Of a DNA stretch of 64,000 bases, positions 26,859-39,137 are shown in pieces. This DNA comes from Primorskyibacter flagellatus (GTDB taxonomy: Bacteria; Pseudomonadota; Alphaproteobacteria; Rhodobacterales; Rhodobacteraceae): assembly GCF_014638275.1 (NCBI RefSeq), contig NZ_BMFJ01000001.1, forward strand, positions 2,282,338 to 2,346,337, read 5' to 3'. The notes beneath the pieces were generated by a model. It did not search any database, was not told the origin of the DNA, and saw only the letters and a list, made by a program, of their open reading frames with translations. Position numbers and translations under genes: made by a program. Position 1 is the stretch's first letter, and each line of letters opens with the position of its first letter.

Positions 26859-27512
26859 ATGTCCGCCTTCGACACCCTGATCCCCGATGCCCAGGATTTC
26901 TGCCGTCGCCTCGCCGCGGACAACACGGCGGAGTTCTACAAGGCCCACAAGGAGGACTATCTCTCCCGCCTCAAGCGCCCGGCGGAGCTGTTGCTCGACA
27001 GCCTCGCGCCGCGGATCGCGGAGGTGACGGGCGGGACGGTCACGACCAAGCTGTTCAGGATTAATCGCGACCTGCGTTTCGCGAAGGGGCAGCCGCCCTA
27101 CAAGGACTACCTGCACATGCTGTGGTATTCCCCGGCCGACGGTCCCGCGCCCATGGGATGGTTCTTCGGGATCGAGACAGACCGCGTGCGGGTCGGCGCG
27201 GGGTACATGGGTTTTGACGGACCGGCCCTGACCCGCTGGCGTGAGGTCATGGCCGGGCCGGAGGGGGCCGGGATCGCCGCGGGTATCGAGACGCAGCTTG
27301 CCGCCGGGGCCGAAATGCGCGACGCGGCGTTGAAACGGGTGCCGTCGCCCTATCCGCAGGACCATCCGCAGGCGGCGTTCCTGAAGCGAAAGGGCATGGG
27401 ACTCTTCCGGACGATGCCCGCCCCCGCCGCCGATCTGCCGGGCGCGCTGCTGGCGGAATATGCAGGACTCTGGCCCGCGTTCGCGACGCTCACCCGCGCG
27501 ATGAGCCGCTGA
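26859..27512 (+). CDS. DUF2461 family protein
   Basis: 217 residues. DUF2461 signatures: FYKAHKEDYLSRLKRPAE, KLFRINRDLRFAKGQPPYKD and FFGIETDRVRVGAGYMGFD. The family function is unknown and it is usually a stand-alone cytosolic protein. It precedes parE on the same strand with a 180-bp gap, so it is probably separately transcribed. Confidence 0.9.
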   Translation: MSAFDTLIPDAQDFCRRLAADNTAEFYKAHKEDYLSRLKRPAELLLDSLAPRIAEVTGGTVTTKLFRINRDLRFAKGQPPYKDYLHMLWYSPADGPAPMGWFFGIETDRVRVGAGYMGFDGPALTRWREVMAGPEGAGIAAGIETQLAAGAEMRDAALKRVPSPYPQDHPQAAFLKRKGMGLFRTMPAPAADLPGALLAEYAGLWPAFATLTRAMSR

Positions 27513-27692
27513 CGCAGCGGCACGGCCACCACATCTTGCCCCCTTCCCGGGCAAATTGGCCTTCCCTAGTTGTCTATCCACAGGATTTTTGCCCAATCAG
27601 GCGGCGTTGAGGGGGATTCACGGCCTCCGGACGCTTGTGTTGCAGGGGGCTGCGCTGCCATAATCCCCGTCAAACAAGGAAAAGAGCAGCCG

Positions 27693-29651
<1,959 letters not shown>

Positions 29652-30033
29652 TCCGGCAGCCGGGGCGACTCGGGTGCCGGGCCGGGTGCGGTGTCGCGTG
29701 GCGGTGCCCTGCCATCTGACGGCCACATTGGCGGCTGTGGCGGCGGGACGACCCGTCAACGCGCCTCCCGAATGACGTGGAAATGCACTGTTTCCAGGTG
29801 TGCAACCACGGGTAAAGGCAGAATTCCGCCAACCGTCACAGCGGCCGCAACCCCTTGTACACAGGACCACAACCGTTCGACGGCGGATCGCGGACCGCCC
29901 GTGTGGTGCCTCTGACGACAAGTTTCTGCCGTCTTCCCGGTTCCCCCATTTTTCCGACACGGTCCTGCCCAGATCCGCCGCGACCCTGACGATCGAACCT
30001 GAAAACGGGCGATCAACGCCTCTGGGTAGGAAC
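29652..30033. other. 382-bp gap between parE and the TadE-like gene
   Basis: No gene found. It contains a short inverted repeat TGGAAA-N7-TTTCCA at about 29779 and a relatively A/T-rich stretch before the TadE start. Probably the promoter and leader of the tad-like pair; no specific site recognised. Confidence 0.4.
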
Positions 30034-30426
30034 ATGAAGAAGCTGCTGCACCGCCTGCGGTCCGATGAGAGCGGATCCGCGACAATCGAAGCGATCATCT
30101 GGATCCCGATCTTTGTCTGGGTCCTTGTGGTGATCGTGAACGCCTCGGTCGTGCTTTACCAGAAGAACGAGGCCTATCGCATCGTCCAGAATGCCAACCG
30201 GGTCCTGTCCACCGGCTACATGAAGACCGAGGCGGAGACCGAGGCCTTCATCCACGACCGTCTTGCCGGCATCGCGCCCGAGGCGGTCGTCACCACCCGC
30301 ATCGTCGACGGCATCGTCACCTCGGACGTCAGCTATACGCTCGACACGCTGTTCATGCCGCATGTGGTCCGCGACCTGATGAACCTGAACGTATCGATCA
30401 CCGCCCAGCACTTCATGGAATACTGA
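30034..30426 (+). CDS. TadE-like pilus assembly protein
   Basis: 130 residues. A short basic N-terminus (MKKLLHRLRSDES) is followed by GSATIEAIIWIPIFVWVLVV, the prepilin-like hydrophobic segment typical of TadE/TadG pseudopilins (Glu six residues into the motif), then a periplasmic domain. The start follows TAGGAAC. It is the first gene of a two-gene unit with a TadG-like protein. No secretion ATPase or other tad genes are in the window, so this looks like an isolated tad-like pair. Confidence 0.85.
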   Translation: MKKLLHRLRSDESGSATIEAIIWIPIFVWVLVVIVNASVVLYQKNEAYRIVQNANRVLSTGYMKTEAETEAFIHDRLAGIAPEAVVTTRIVDGIVTSDVSYTLDTLFMPHVVRDLMNLNVSITAQHFMEY

Positions 30427-30429
30427 AAC

Positions 30430-31746
30430 ATGCCCCGATCCCTCCGCATCTTCCGCGCCCTCCGCACCTTCCGACAGACCGAGGACGGCAGCATGACGCT
30501 GCTGTCCCTCTACATCCTGGCCGGAGTCATGACGGTCAGCGCCATCGCCATCGACTTTTCCTACCTGCTTTCGGCGCGCAACCAGCTGCAGGTGGCCGCC
30601 GATGCGGCCGCACATGCGGCGCTTTACCTGCGGGAGACGAACTCTGCCGATCAGGCGCGCTCCAAGGCGGTGCAGGTCGCGCAGTACAGCATGCCCGAGG
30701 CTTCGTACGGCGCGGTCCTGCGCCCTTCGGACGTGGAATTCGGGTCATGGGACTATGCCAGCAAGACCTTCACGCCCGACCCGGATTCGGTCACGGCGGT
30801 GCGGGTGGTGCCGGGGCGCGACGCCACGCGCGGCAACCCGGTCACCGCCTACCTGTTCCGCTTCCTGAACAAGCCGCTCTGGGACGTCACCGCACAGGCC
30901 GTCTTCGTGATCCACGATCCCCACTGTTTCCGCGAAGGCTTCGTAGGCGAGGATGTGGTGGACATCCAGTCCAACAACGGCTTCTCCAACGGCTTCTGCC
31001 TGCACTCTAACACCTATGTCTCGGTCAATTCGAACAACACGTTCGAGGCGGGCACCGTGGTGTCGATGCCGGACAAGGAGGACATCGACCTTCCCCGTTC
31101 AGGCTTCGTGTCGAACGAGGGCCTGCATGCCGCGCTGCGCAACGGCTATTACCGGCTGCGGGTGCTGCGCCAGATGGAGGACATCTACGACGACCTCTAT
31201 TTTGCCTATGGCAAATTCCTGCCGGACTACATCACCAGCAACGTACCGCTCAGCCTGTCGAAGAACAAGCTTGCGACGACGGATTTCGTCGCGGGCCGGG
31301 TGCACCGCATCACCTGTTCCGGCAACGCGCTGCAGATCGAGGCTGGGAGCTACCTCAACAAGGTCGTTCTCGTCACCGACTGTCCCGTCAAATTCGGCAG
31401 CAAAGTCACGCTGGAGGATGCGGTCGTCTTCACCCGCTCCACCGACGACAAGAGCATCTCTGCCGCCTCCGCGCTGCAGATCGGGCGCAACGATCATTGC
31501 GCCGTCGGCGGGGGGGCGCAGATCCTGACCTATGGCGGGCTGGAGGTGCCAAGCGACCTGCGCTTCTACGGCGGGCAGGTGATCGCGCGGCTGAACGTGG
31601 ATTTCTCGGCCAACTCCGGCGGGATCGAGGGGGCGTCGATCATCTCGGGCTCCACCATTTCGGGCACGTCCAACATGACCATGGGGTTCTGCGGAACGGG
31701 GATGGAGGACAACTTCGCGGTGCCCTACTTCCGGCTGGCGTACTGA
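30430..31746 (+). CDS. TadG-like protein with repetitive C-terminal region
   Basis: 438 residues. Residues 14-55 (TEDGSMTLLSLYILAGVMTV, then the ARNQLQVAADAAAHAAL phrase) identify the Tad/TadG N-terminal anchor. The following part has a beta-strand character with Asn/Ser/Gly-rich stretches (NGFSNGFCLHSNTYVSVNSN; SANSGGIEGASIISGSTISG) reminiscent of a beta-helix. No von Willebrand A domain, which some TadG proteins carry, is visible. It starts 3 bp after the TadE-like stop. Likely cell envelope; function unknown. Confidence 0.82.
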   Translation: MPRSLRIFRALRTFRQTEDGSMTLLSLYILAGVMTVSAIAIDFSYLLSARNQLQVAADAAAHAALYLRETNSADQARSKAVQVAQYSMPEASYGAVLRPSDVEFGSWDYASKTFTPDPDSVTAVRVVPGRDATRGNPVTAYLFRFLNKPLWDVTAQAVFVIHDPHCFREGFVGEDVVDIQSNNGFSNGFCLHSNTYVSVNSNNTFEAGTVVSMPDKEDIDLPRSGFVSNEGLHAALRNGYYRLRVLRQMEDIYDDLYFAYGKFLPDYITSNVPLSLSKNKLATTDFVAGRVHRITCSGNALQIEAGSYLNKVVLVTDCPVKFGSKVTLEDAVVFTRSTDDKSISAASALQIGRNDHCAVGGGAQILTYGGLEVPSDLRFYGGQVIARLNVDFSANSGGIEGASIISGSTISGTSNMTMGFCGTGMEDNFAVPYFRLAY

Positions 31747-31747
31747 G

Positions 31748-31845
31748 CCCCCTCACCCCCGAGGGAGATCGGAAGATGCGAAGAAGGTGCCGCCCTTGCC
31801 ACGCAGTTCCCTCTCCCCCTGGGGGAGAGGGCTAGGGTGAGGGGG
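31748..31845. repeat. Palindromic G/C-rich element (double hairpin), copy 1
   Basis: Outer arms CCCCCTCACCC (31748) and GGGTGAGGGGG (31835) enclose an inner perfect hairpin CCCTCTCCCCC-T-GGGGGAGAGGG (31809-31831). It is located exactly between the convergent tadG-like and lolD genes, so it may also act as a terminator. A similar layout occurs at 62774-62893. Confidence 0.75.
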
Positions 31846-31848
31846 AAC

Positions 31849-32524
<676 letters not shown>

Positions 32525-32532
<8 letters not shown>

Positions 32533-33817
32533 AGCGCAGGGCCTCCACCGGGTTCATGCGCGCAGCCCGGCGGGCGGGGAAGATGGTGACGACAAAGGAC
32601 AAGCCAAGCGACAGGGCGACGGCCGACAGGACGTCCTTCCACTGGAGCAGCGCCGGCAGGGCATAGATGCCGCGGACCGACGGATCCCACACGTTGCCGC
32701 CGGACATGCGGTCGACAAGCGCGAAAATTGGATCGATGTAGATGGCGAAAAGGCAGCCGAGGACCAGACCAATCGCCGTGCCGATCAGCCCGGTCGATGC
32801 GCCGCAGAGGAAGAAGACCCGCAGCACGGAGGCCTCCGTCAGGCCCATGGTGCGCAGGATGCCGATGTCACGCCCCTTGTTCTTCACCAGCATGATGAGT
32901 CCCGAGACGATGTTCATCGACGCGATCAGGACGAGGACCGAAAGGATGATGAACATCACGTTGTCCTCGATATCCAGCGCGCGCAGGAAGGACCCTGAGG
33001 CATCGCGCCAGGTCCAGATCAGCGCCCGCTCCCCGGCGGCGCGGAGCAGGTCGTAAGCCATCCGGTCAACCTCTTCGGGCCGGTCGACCATGATCTCGAT
33101 CTCATCGGCGACGCCTTCGCGGTTGAAATAGCTCTGGGCCTCGGTGAAGGGCATGTAGACGCGCGTCTGGTCGATGTCGTAGCGTCCGGCGGTGAAGATA
33201 TAGGTGATCTCGTAGGTCTTCACGCGGGGCGAGGTGCCGAAGGCGGTCTTCACCCCGTCGGGCGAAATCAGCTTGATCCGGTCGCCAAGCGTCAGGTTCA
33301 GCGCGCGCGCGACGCCGGAGCCGACCGCGATCCCCTCCTCCCCTCCGAAGGTTGCAAGGTCGCCTTGCGCGGTGTCCGGGTTGGCGATGCGGGGTATCGT
33401 GGCCAGATCCTCGGGCGCGATGCCGAAGACCTCGACCCCCGTCGTCGCGCCGCGGGCCGAGGCCATGACCTGCCCCTTCACCAGGGGCGCGGCGCGGGTC
33501 ACGCCGGGCACGGCGGCGATGCGGGCGGCCATGTCGGTGTAGTCGGGAATGGTGCGGTCAAGGCGCCCGGCCTCGTTCGGCTCCCCCGCGTTGTAGATCG
33601 TGACATGGGCGTTGGCGCCAAGGATCGTGTCGACGAATTCGGCGCGGAATCCGGCGCGGACCGAGAGGGTGATGATAAGCGCGGCGACCGCCAGGGAAAT
33701 GCCGATGAGGGAGATCCAGGTCATCACGGACACCCCGCCCTCGGCCCGGCGGGCACGCAGGTAGCGCCAGGCGATCAGCCATTCGAAGCGGGAAAACGGG
33801 GGCGGGCTGGCCGGCAT
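32525..33817 (-). CDS. lolC: Lipoprotein-releasing ABC transporter permease (LolC/E)
   Basis: 430 residues, MacB/FtsX-type permease with four membrane helices: one at residues 30-55 ([19 protein letters not shown]) and three in the last 170 ([20 protein letters not shown], and a final [20 protein letters not shown]). The large periplasmic domain lies between. [17 protein letters not shown] is the typical LolC/E start. Start at 33817 has AGGAG. Alphaproteobacteria usually have a single LolC/E protein that functions as a dimer, so C versus E cannot be assigned. Confidence 0.93.
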
Positions 33818-33867
33818 GGGCACTCCTGTTCGCGGTCCGTCACATCTGCTGCGCGGGGCCGCGAAGG

Positions 33868-34467
33868 TCAAGCGCGGCGGGTGATCGGGGGGACACGTCT
33901 CTGTGGGCCCTTGCCCGGCGCGACCGGCGCCTTTTGGGCGGGACGGTGCAGGGGCGGTTCGCGGCGGGGCGCGCGGCGGCGGCGGAAGGGCATGGCCAGC
34001 AGGCGCAGGAGGGTGGAGAGCGCCGACAGGGCCAGCGCCCCGGCTACCAGCCCGATCCCGCCAAAGCTCACCCCGGCGAAGGTGAGTGGCAGGGCGGGCC
34101 GGAAATCCGCGGCGGTGGCCTGCAGCAGGTCCGCATCGCCGAAACGCGCGGGATGCAGCGCGCGGGTGAAGGGACCGGCGGCGCGCAGGGCGGCGAGGTC
34201 GGCCTCAAGCCGGGCATGACGGGCGATGGTGCGGGCCATGTCGCCGCGGCGCCGGTCGACAAAGGCGGTGCCGGTCATCTCGGCCAGGGCGGCATCGCGG
34301 GTCAGCCCTTCGGCCGCGGCGGAGGCGTCGAAATCCGCCACCACCCGCGCCAGTTCGTCCACCGCCCCGCCGAGGCGCTGCGTGTATTGCTGTGAGAATT
34401 CCGGGAACTGGGACAGACCCGCCGCGCCGGTCAGCGCCCCGGCCAGGGTCAGCATGCGTGCGATCAT
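33868..34467 (-). CDS. DUF2937 family membrane protein
   Basis: 199 residues. N-terminal hydrophobic segment, then SQFPEFSQQYTQRLGGAVDE, the hallmark of DUF2937, a periplasmic helical region, and a second membrane helix near residues 128-152 (LTFAGVSFGGIGLVAGALAL). The tail is Arg/Pro-rich and presumably cytosolic. Family function unknown. It is on the same strand as lolCD with a 50-bp gap and may be co-transcribed. Confidence 0.85.
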   Translation of the reverse strand: MIARMLTLAGALTGAAGLSQFPEFSQQYTQRLGGAVDELARVVADFDASAAAEGLTRDAALAEMTGTAFVDRRRGDMARTIARHARLEADLAALRAAGPFTRALHPARFGDADLLQATAADFRPALPLTFAGVSFGGIGLVAGALALSALSTLLRLLAMPFRRRRAPRREPPLHRPAQKAPVAPGKGPQRRVPPITRRA

Positions 34468-34556
34468 CGCGCACCTTTCGTTGTCTGCTCTGCCGGACAG
34501 TCTAGCCGATCCGGCGCGCGGAACCTAGCGGGAGCTGATCACGAGAGGGACACCGG

Positions 34557-35519
34557 TCATTCCGGCGCATAGGCGACGCGAACCATGGCCTGATCCAGTG
34601 CGATCATCCCCGCCCCTTCAAGGCAGGCGTCGTACCAGGCGGTCACGGTCCAGCCGATCCGCCAGTGAACCGCGTAGGTGCCAAAGTTCGGACCGTCCTC
34701 GAAACAGAGCGATCCGAAATGCCAGACGTTCACCCCCGGTGACATGTCGCGCTGCACCATGCCGAGCCCGTAATGCACCGGTCCTTCGATCCTGACGCGC
34801 GGCAGGTGGCGCAGGCGGCCGCCAAGCACCCCGTCGTTGCCGTAGTAGTGGTCCAGGAACCCGGCGTAATCCGCCATGGTCATCCGCCAGCCGCCCCAGG
34901 GCAGGTAGGCCGCGAAGGACGGATCCGCCGTCGCGCGCACCCCTGCCGGGGTCAGAACCCGGTCCCGGCAGGCGGTTGCGTAGTCCTGCCCGGTGACCCT
35001 TTCGATGACGGAGCCGAGAACGGCGTAGTTTTCGTTGGAATAATAGTATTCCGCCGCGCCGGTCGTCATTCGGGCGGGGTCGAGCGCGGCCTCTGTCAGT
35101 TCCGGCCAGCGCGGCGTCGGATCGTCCCGCCACCAGGACATCGCGCCCTGCGTACGGTCATGTTCAAGGCCCGTTGCGTGGTTCAGCAGGGCGGCCACGG
35201 TAACGGGCGCTGCGGCAGGCAGGCCAAGGACATCGCGTGCCTCCGTGTCATAGGTCAGCGCGCCGCTGCGGATCAGTTCGGATACGCAGACAGCCGTGAT
35301 CGCCTTGGACAGCGAGGCGAGGGGCAGCGCCGCGTCCCCGGCCACGCCGGTGGACCAGACCGACACCGGCACGCCGTCGCGCCGGATCGCCAGTACGCCG
35401 CGGGTCGCGCCGCGGTCCTTCAGCCAGTCGGCAAAGGCGGCGCGGAAGCGTTCCGGCTTGGTGCCCTCCGCCGCCACCGGCAGGGCCAGGAGGCAGAGCA
35501 GGAGGACCAGCAGCCGCAT
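34557..35519 (-). CDS. Exported serine hydrolase (beta-lactamase/D-Ala-D-Ala carboxypeptidase fold)
   Basis: 320 residues with a signal peptide ([17 protein letters not shown]). The active-site SxxK is SLSK (in LPLASLSKAITA) and the second motif is YSN (YYYSNENYAVLGSVIERVTG), with the class C-like NHATGLEHDR stretch. The third motif (HxG) is not obvious; HFGSL may serve. Likely a periplasmic esterase or peptidase rather than a true beta-lactamase. Its start shares one base with the proS stop (TGATG). Confidence 0.87.
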   Translation of the reverse strand: MRLLVLLLCLLALPVAAEGTKPERFRAAFADWLKDRGATRGVLAIRRDGVPVSVWSTGVAGDAALPLASLSKAITAVCVSELIRSGALTYDTEARDVLGLPAAAPVTVAALLNHATGLEHDRTQGAMSWWRDDPTPRWPELTEAALDPARMTTGAAEYYYSNENYAVLGSVIERVTGQDYATACRDRVLTPAGVRATADPSFAAYLPWGGWRMTMADYAGFLDHYYGNDGVLGGRLRHLPRVRIEGPVHYGLGMVQRDMSPGVNVWHFGSLCFEDGPNFGTYAVHWRIGWTVTAWYDACLEGAGMIALDQAMVRVAYAPE

Positions 35520-36856
35520 CAGAGAGACGCGTAGATTGCCGCGACCTTCTTCACGGCATCCTCGGGCGGCAGTTCCTCGCTTTCGCCGGTACGGCGGGAG
35601 GTCAGTTCGACCACACCGTTCTTCAGGCCGCGCGGCCCGACGGTGATCCGCCAGGGCAGGCCGATCAGGTCCATCGTGGCGAACTTGCCCCCTGCCCGTT
35701 CGTCCCGGTCGTCGTAGAGCGGGTCGAGGCCAAGCGCGACAAAGCTGTCGTGCAGGGCGTCACAGGCCGCGTCGGCCTCCGCATCGCCCTGCTTGAGGTT
35801 GACGATGCCGACGTGGAACGGGGTCACGCCCTCGGGCCAGATGATGCCCTTGTCGTCATGAGAGGCCTCGATGATCGCGCCAAGCAGGCGGGACACGCCG
35901 ATGCCATGCGATCCCATATGGACCGGGACCTGCGCGCCCTCGGCATTCTGGACCGTCGCGCCCATGGGTTCGGAATACTTGGTGCCGAAATAGAAGATCT
36001 GGCCGACTTCGATGCCACGGGCGGAGCGGCGGCGCTCCTCGGGGATCTGGTTGAACAGCGCCTCGTCGTGCGTTTCGTCGGTGCGCGCGTAGCGGGAGGT
36101 GAACTCCTCGAGCACGGCCTGGCACTGTTCGACGGAATCATAGTCGATCTCGCGGTCGCCGAACTTCAGGTCGGTGATCTCGCTGTCGTAGAATACCTCC
36201 GACTCGCCGGTGTCGGCCAGCACGAGGAATTCATGCGTGTCGTCGCCGCCGATCGGGCCGGAGTCCGCGCGCATCGGGATCGCCTGAAGCCCCATGCGTT
36301 CGTAGGTCCGCAGGTAGCTGACGAGGTGGCGGTTGTAGGCGTGCAGCGCGTCCTCTTTCGTGAGGTCGAAGTTGTAGCCGTCCTTCATCAGGAATTCGCG
36401 GCCCCGCATCACGCCAAAGCGCGGGCGCATCTCGTCCCGGAACTTCCACTGGATGTGGTAGAGCGTCAGCGGCAGGTCCTTGTAGCTGCGGATATAGGAC
36501 CGGAAGATGTCGGTAATCATGTCCTCGTTCGTCGGACCGTAAAGCATTTCGCGCCCCTGACGGTCCTTGATGCGCAGCATTTCGTCCCCGTAGGCGTCGT
36601 AGCGGCCGGATTCGCGCCAGAGGTCGGCGGACTGGATCGTCGGCATCAGCAGCGGGATGTGACCCGCGCGCTGCTGTTCCTCGTGCACGATGGTCTCGAT
36701 CTTCTTCAGCACCTTGTAGCCGAGCGGCAGCCAGGAATAGATCCCGGCGGAGGCCTGCTTGATCATCCCGGCCCGCAGCATGTAGCGGTGGCTGACGATC
36801 TGGGCTTCGGCGGGGGTTTCCCGGAGAATGGGCAGGAAATAGCGGCTGAGGCGCAT
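35519..36856 (-). CDS. proS: Prolyl-tRNA synthetase, short form without editing domain
   Basis: 445 residues, class II synthetase charging tRNA-Pro. Motif 2 region [29 protein letters not shown], motif 3 [14 protein letters not shown]; a C-terminal anticodon-binding domain follows. The length and direct passage between motifs 2 and 3 show that the editing insertion is missing, as is normal for alphaproteobacteria. Start at 36856 (MRLSRYFLP). The 5' leader contains a strong minus-strand terminator-like hairpin and a proline-rich open frame (36985-37173), suggesting possible attenuation. Overlaps the downstream hydrolase by one base. Confidence 0.96.
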   Translation of the reverse strand: MRLSRYFLPILRETPAEAQIVSHRYMLRAGMIKQASAGIYSWLPLGYKVLKKIETIVHEEQQRAGHIPLLMPTIQSADLWRESGRYDAYGDEMLRIKDRQGREMLYGPTNEDMITDIFRSYIRSYKDLPLTLYHIQWKFRDEMRPRFGVMRGREFLMKDGYNFDLTKEDALHAYNRHLVSYLRTYERMGLQAIPMRADSGPIGGDDTHEFLVLADTGESEVFYDSEITDLKFGDREIDYDSVEQCQAVLEEFTSRYARTDETHDEALFNQIPEERRRSARGIEVGQIFYFGTKYSEPMGATVQNAEGAQVPVHMGSHGIGVSRLLGAIIEASHDDKGIIWPEGVTPFHVGIVNLKQGDAEADAACDALHDSFVALGLDPLYDDRDERAGGKFATMDLIGLPWRITVGPRGLKNGVVELTSRRTGESEELPPEDAVKKVAAIYASL

Positions 36857-37321
36857 GTCGGGTCCTTCGGAAGGGCGTTCCCGAAGCGGTTTACTGGCGT
36901 GGCCGGGGCGAGACAAGAGCAGGTCGCTGGCCGCGCCTGCTTCGGCGGCGGCAGTCCGGCCTGACACGCGCGAAACGACGGGATTCACGGGAAAAAGGCC
37001 TGCGCCGCCCCGTAGGTTGGGGATGAGGGCGGCGCAGGTGGCCGCGCTGCATCGGGACAGACGCATGCGGCGGGACACTCACCCGACGCGGTCCGCAAAT
37101 GCCGGGACGCCGGGGGCGTTGCACGCTCCGCCGGGCCAAGCCCCGCGGCCGGGACGGACCCGGACAGCAGCAACGCTTTCAGATAGCCGCGGGACGCAGG
37201 GTCGCGACAGTCAGGAATTCCCTACCTGAAAGTATAGGGCGCTGGCAAGGCTGCGCCGCGTACCCCACTTGAAGAACACCGCAAGAACAGGGACACTGCC
37301 GCCCGCAGACAGGAGAACGCC
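36857..37321. other. 465-bp gap between divergent proS and the AI-2E-family gene
   Basis: No protein gene with family likeness. It holds the attenuator-like hairpin at 36992-37038 (minus) and, nearer the permease gene, nested inverted repeats CTTTCAG (37176) / CTGAAAG (37226) and TCAGG (37211) / CCTGA (37225). The latter may form a small structured leader or regulator site for the permease gene. Confidence 0.5.
36985..37173 (-). promoter_or_regulatory. Candidate proS leader: Pro-rich frame overlapping an intrinsic terminator
   Basis: On the minus strand CCTGCGCCGCCC / GGGCGGCGCAGG (37038-37027 and 37010-36999) make a perfect 12-bp stem with a 16-nt loop, followed by CCTTTTTCC: a strong intrinsic terminator 136 bp before proS. 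An open frame reads through the stem and loop as [12 protein letters not shown] and stops right after the T-run, so five Pro codons lie in the 5' arm and loop. Ribosome stalling there could open the terminator. No good ribosome-binding site for the frame was seen, so a plain terminator of an upstream antisense or small RNA is the alternative. Confidence 0.45.
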
Positions 37322-38395
37322 ATGGCCCTGCCCGTACGGGAACAGCTGAAATACTGGGGCATCGCCACGGCGGTGTTCCTGATCGCGCTCTGGTGGCTGG
37401 GCGACGTGATCCTGCCTTTCGTGCTGGGCGGAGCGGTGGCGTATTTCCTGGACCCGGTGGCCGACCGGCTCGAATCCATGGGGGCAAGCCGGGCGCTGGC
37501 CACGGCCGTGATCACATTGGTGGCGATCCTGATCTTCGTGCTGCTGGCGCTGCTGGTGATCCCGACGCTCATCAACCAGACAGTTGCCCTGTTCGATGTG
37601 GCGCCGAAGGTGTTTCAGAACCTTCAGACATTCCTGACAAGCCGGTTTCCCGACCTGCTGGACCAGGATTCCACGCTGCGCCAGTCGCTGACGGCCGTCG
37701 GTGAGACGATTCAGTCCAAGGGCGGGCAACTGCTGCAGACGGCGCTGACCTCGGTCGGGTCGATCCTGAACGTGGTGGTGCTGTTCGTCATCGTGCCGGT
37801 GGTCGCCTTCTACCTGCTTTACGACTGGGACCGCATGGTGGCAGAGGTGGACAGCCTGCTGCCCCGCGAACACGCACCGACGATCCGCCGGCTCGCGCGT
37901 GAGATCGACGCGACGCTGGCCGCCTTCATCCGGGGCATGGGCACGGTCTGCCTGATCCTCGGGACCTATTACGCCGTGGCGCTGATGCTGGTCGGGCTGC
38001 AGTTCGGGCTGGTGGTCGGGGCCTTCGCGGGGCTTATCACCTTCATTCCCTACGTCGGCGCGCTGCTTGGCGGGGCGCTGGCGATCGGGCTGGCGCTGTT
38101 CCAGTTCTGGGGTGACTGGGTCTCCATCGGGCTGGTCGCGGGCATCTTCGTGCTGGGACAGGTGGTGGAAGGCAACGCGCTCACGCCCAAGCTGGTCGGG
38201 GATTCCGTCGGGCTGCACCCGGTCTGGCTGATCTTCGCGCTGTCGGTCTTCGGGTCGCTCTTCGGATTCGTCGGGATGCTGGTCGCGGTGCCGGTCGCGG
38301 CGGCCATCGGGGTGCTGATGCGCTTTGTCGTGTCGCGCTACCGGGACAGCCGGCTGTATCGCGGAACAGACACCGACGCCGCAGGCCGGCGCTGA
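37322..38395 (+). CDS. AI-2E family transporter (PerM-like permease)
   Basis: 357 residues with about eight membrane helices. Characteristic stretches: LPFVLGGAVAYFLDPVADRL near the start, FVIVPVVAFYLLYDWDRM in the middle, and LITFIPYVGALLGGALAIG plus NALTPKLVGDSVGLHPVWL near the end. Family members export autoinducer-2 or act as Na+/H+ antiporters; which applies here is not decidable. It lies 3 bp upstream of hdaA, a conserved alphaproteobacterial pairing. Confidence 0.92.
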   Translation: MALPVREQLKYWGIATAVFLIALWWLGDVILPFVLGGAVAYFLDPVADRLESMGASRALATAVITLVAILIFVLLALLVIPTLINQTVALFDVAPKVFQNLQTFLTSRFPDLLDQDSTLRQSLTAVGETIQSKGGQLLQTALTSVGSILNVVVLFVIVPVVAFYLLYDWDRMVAEVDSLLPREHAPTIRRLAREIDATLAAFIRGMGTVCLILGTYYAVALMLVGLQFGLVVGAFAGLITFIPYVGALLGGALAIGLALFQFWGDWVSIGLVAGIFVLGQVVEGNALTPKLVGDSVGLHPVWLIFALSVFGSLFGFVGMLVAVPVAAAIGVLMRFVVSRYRDSRLYRGTDTDAAGRR

Positions 38396-38398
38396 TCC

Positions 38399-39079
38399 AT
38401 GTCCGCCCCGCTGCCGCTCGACCATCCCCGGAAAGAGGGACTGAGCCGCGATGATTTCGTCGTCGCGCCCGGCAATGCGGTGGCGCTGGCCATGATCGAG
38501 GGTTGGCGTGCCTGGCCGGACGGGAAGCTGGTGCTCACCGGTCCCTCGGGGTCGGGCAAGACGCATCTGGCGCATGTCTGGGCCGGGATGACGGGCGGGC
38601 GGATCGTTTCTGCCCGCGATCTTTCCGGGGCCGACATACCCGCGCTGGCCGCCGCGCCACTGGCCGTGGAGGACGTGGACCGTATCGCCGCGCGTGAGAC
38701 CGAGGACGCGCTGTTCCACCTGCACAACCTCATGCGGGCGGAACGCCTGCCGCTGCTTCTGACCGGCGCGCGGGTCGTCGCCGCCTGGCCGCTGACGCTG
38801 CCGGACCTGAGAAGCCGGTTGCAGGGCGCACAGTCGGCGGTGCTGGAAAGCCCGGACGACACACTGCTCGTGGCGCTTCTGGTCAAGCTGTTCGCAGAGC
38901 GCCAGCTGCAGGTCGCGCCGCAGGTGATCGACTATCTCGTAAAGCGCATGGACCGGTCGTTTTCCGCCGCCCGGAAGGTCGTGGCGGATCTGGATGCGGC
39001 AAGTCTGGCGGAACGGCGCGCGATCACGGTGCGGCTGGCGGCCGAGGTTCTGGACAAGTTTCCGGCCCCCGGGTCATAA
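38399..39079 (+). CDS. hdaA: DnaA-homologous replication inhibitor HdaA
   Basis: 226 residues, a short AAA+ protein related to DnaA domain III. Walker A LTGPSGSGKTHLAHVW near residue 45, a sensor region LPLLLTGARVVAAWPL, and the C-terminal RSFSAARKVVADLDAASLA. Hda/HdaA acts with the sliding clamp to switch DnaA-ATP to DnaA-ADP and so limits replication initiation. The Walker B aspartates are modified (LAVEDVD). Gene order permease-hdaA-ppk1 is typical of the group. Confidence 0.9.
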   Translation: MSAPLPLDHPRKEGLSRDDFVVAPGNAVALAMIEGWRAWPDGKLVLTGPSGSGKTHLAHVWAGMTGGRIVSARDLSGADIPALAAAPLAVEDVDRIAARETEDALFHLHNLMRAERLPLLLTGARVVAAWPLTLPDLRSRLQGAQSAVLESPDDTLLVALLVKLFAERQLQVAPQVIDYLVKRMDRSFSAARKVVADLDAASLAERRAITVRLAAEVLDKFPAPGS

Positions 39080-39137
39080 AAGCTTCTTACTTCCCGCCTA
39101 GCCCTCACCCACCCTCAGCCCCCGCGTGGACCCGTAA

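Noticed and set aside
27574..27586. DnaA-box-like CTATCCACA upstream of parE
   Set aside because: Only one imperfect copy and no A/T-rich unwinding region, so it is not evidence for an origin.
36855..37229. Open frames on both strands in the proS to AI-2E gap as protein genes
   Set aside because: Arg/Pro/Ser-rich translation typical of non-coding GC-rich DNA; only a regulatory reading of the Pro-rich one is kept as a hypothesis.
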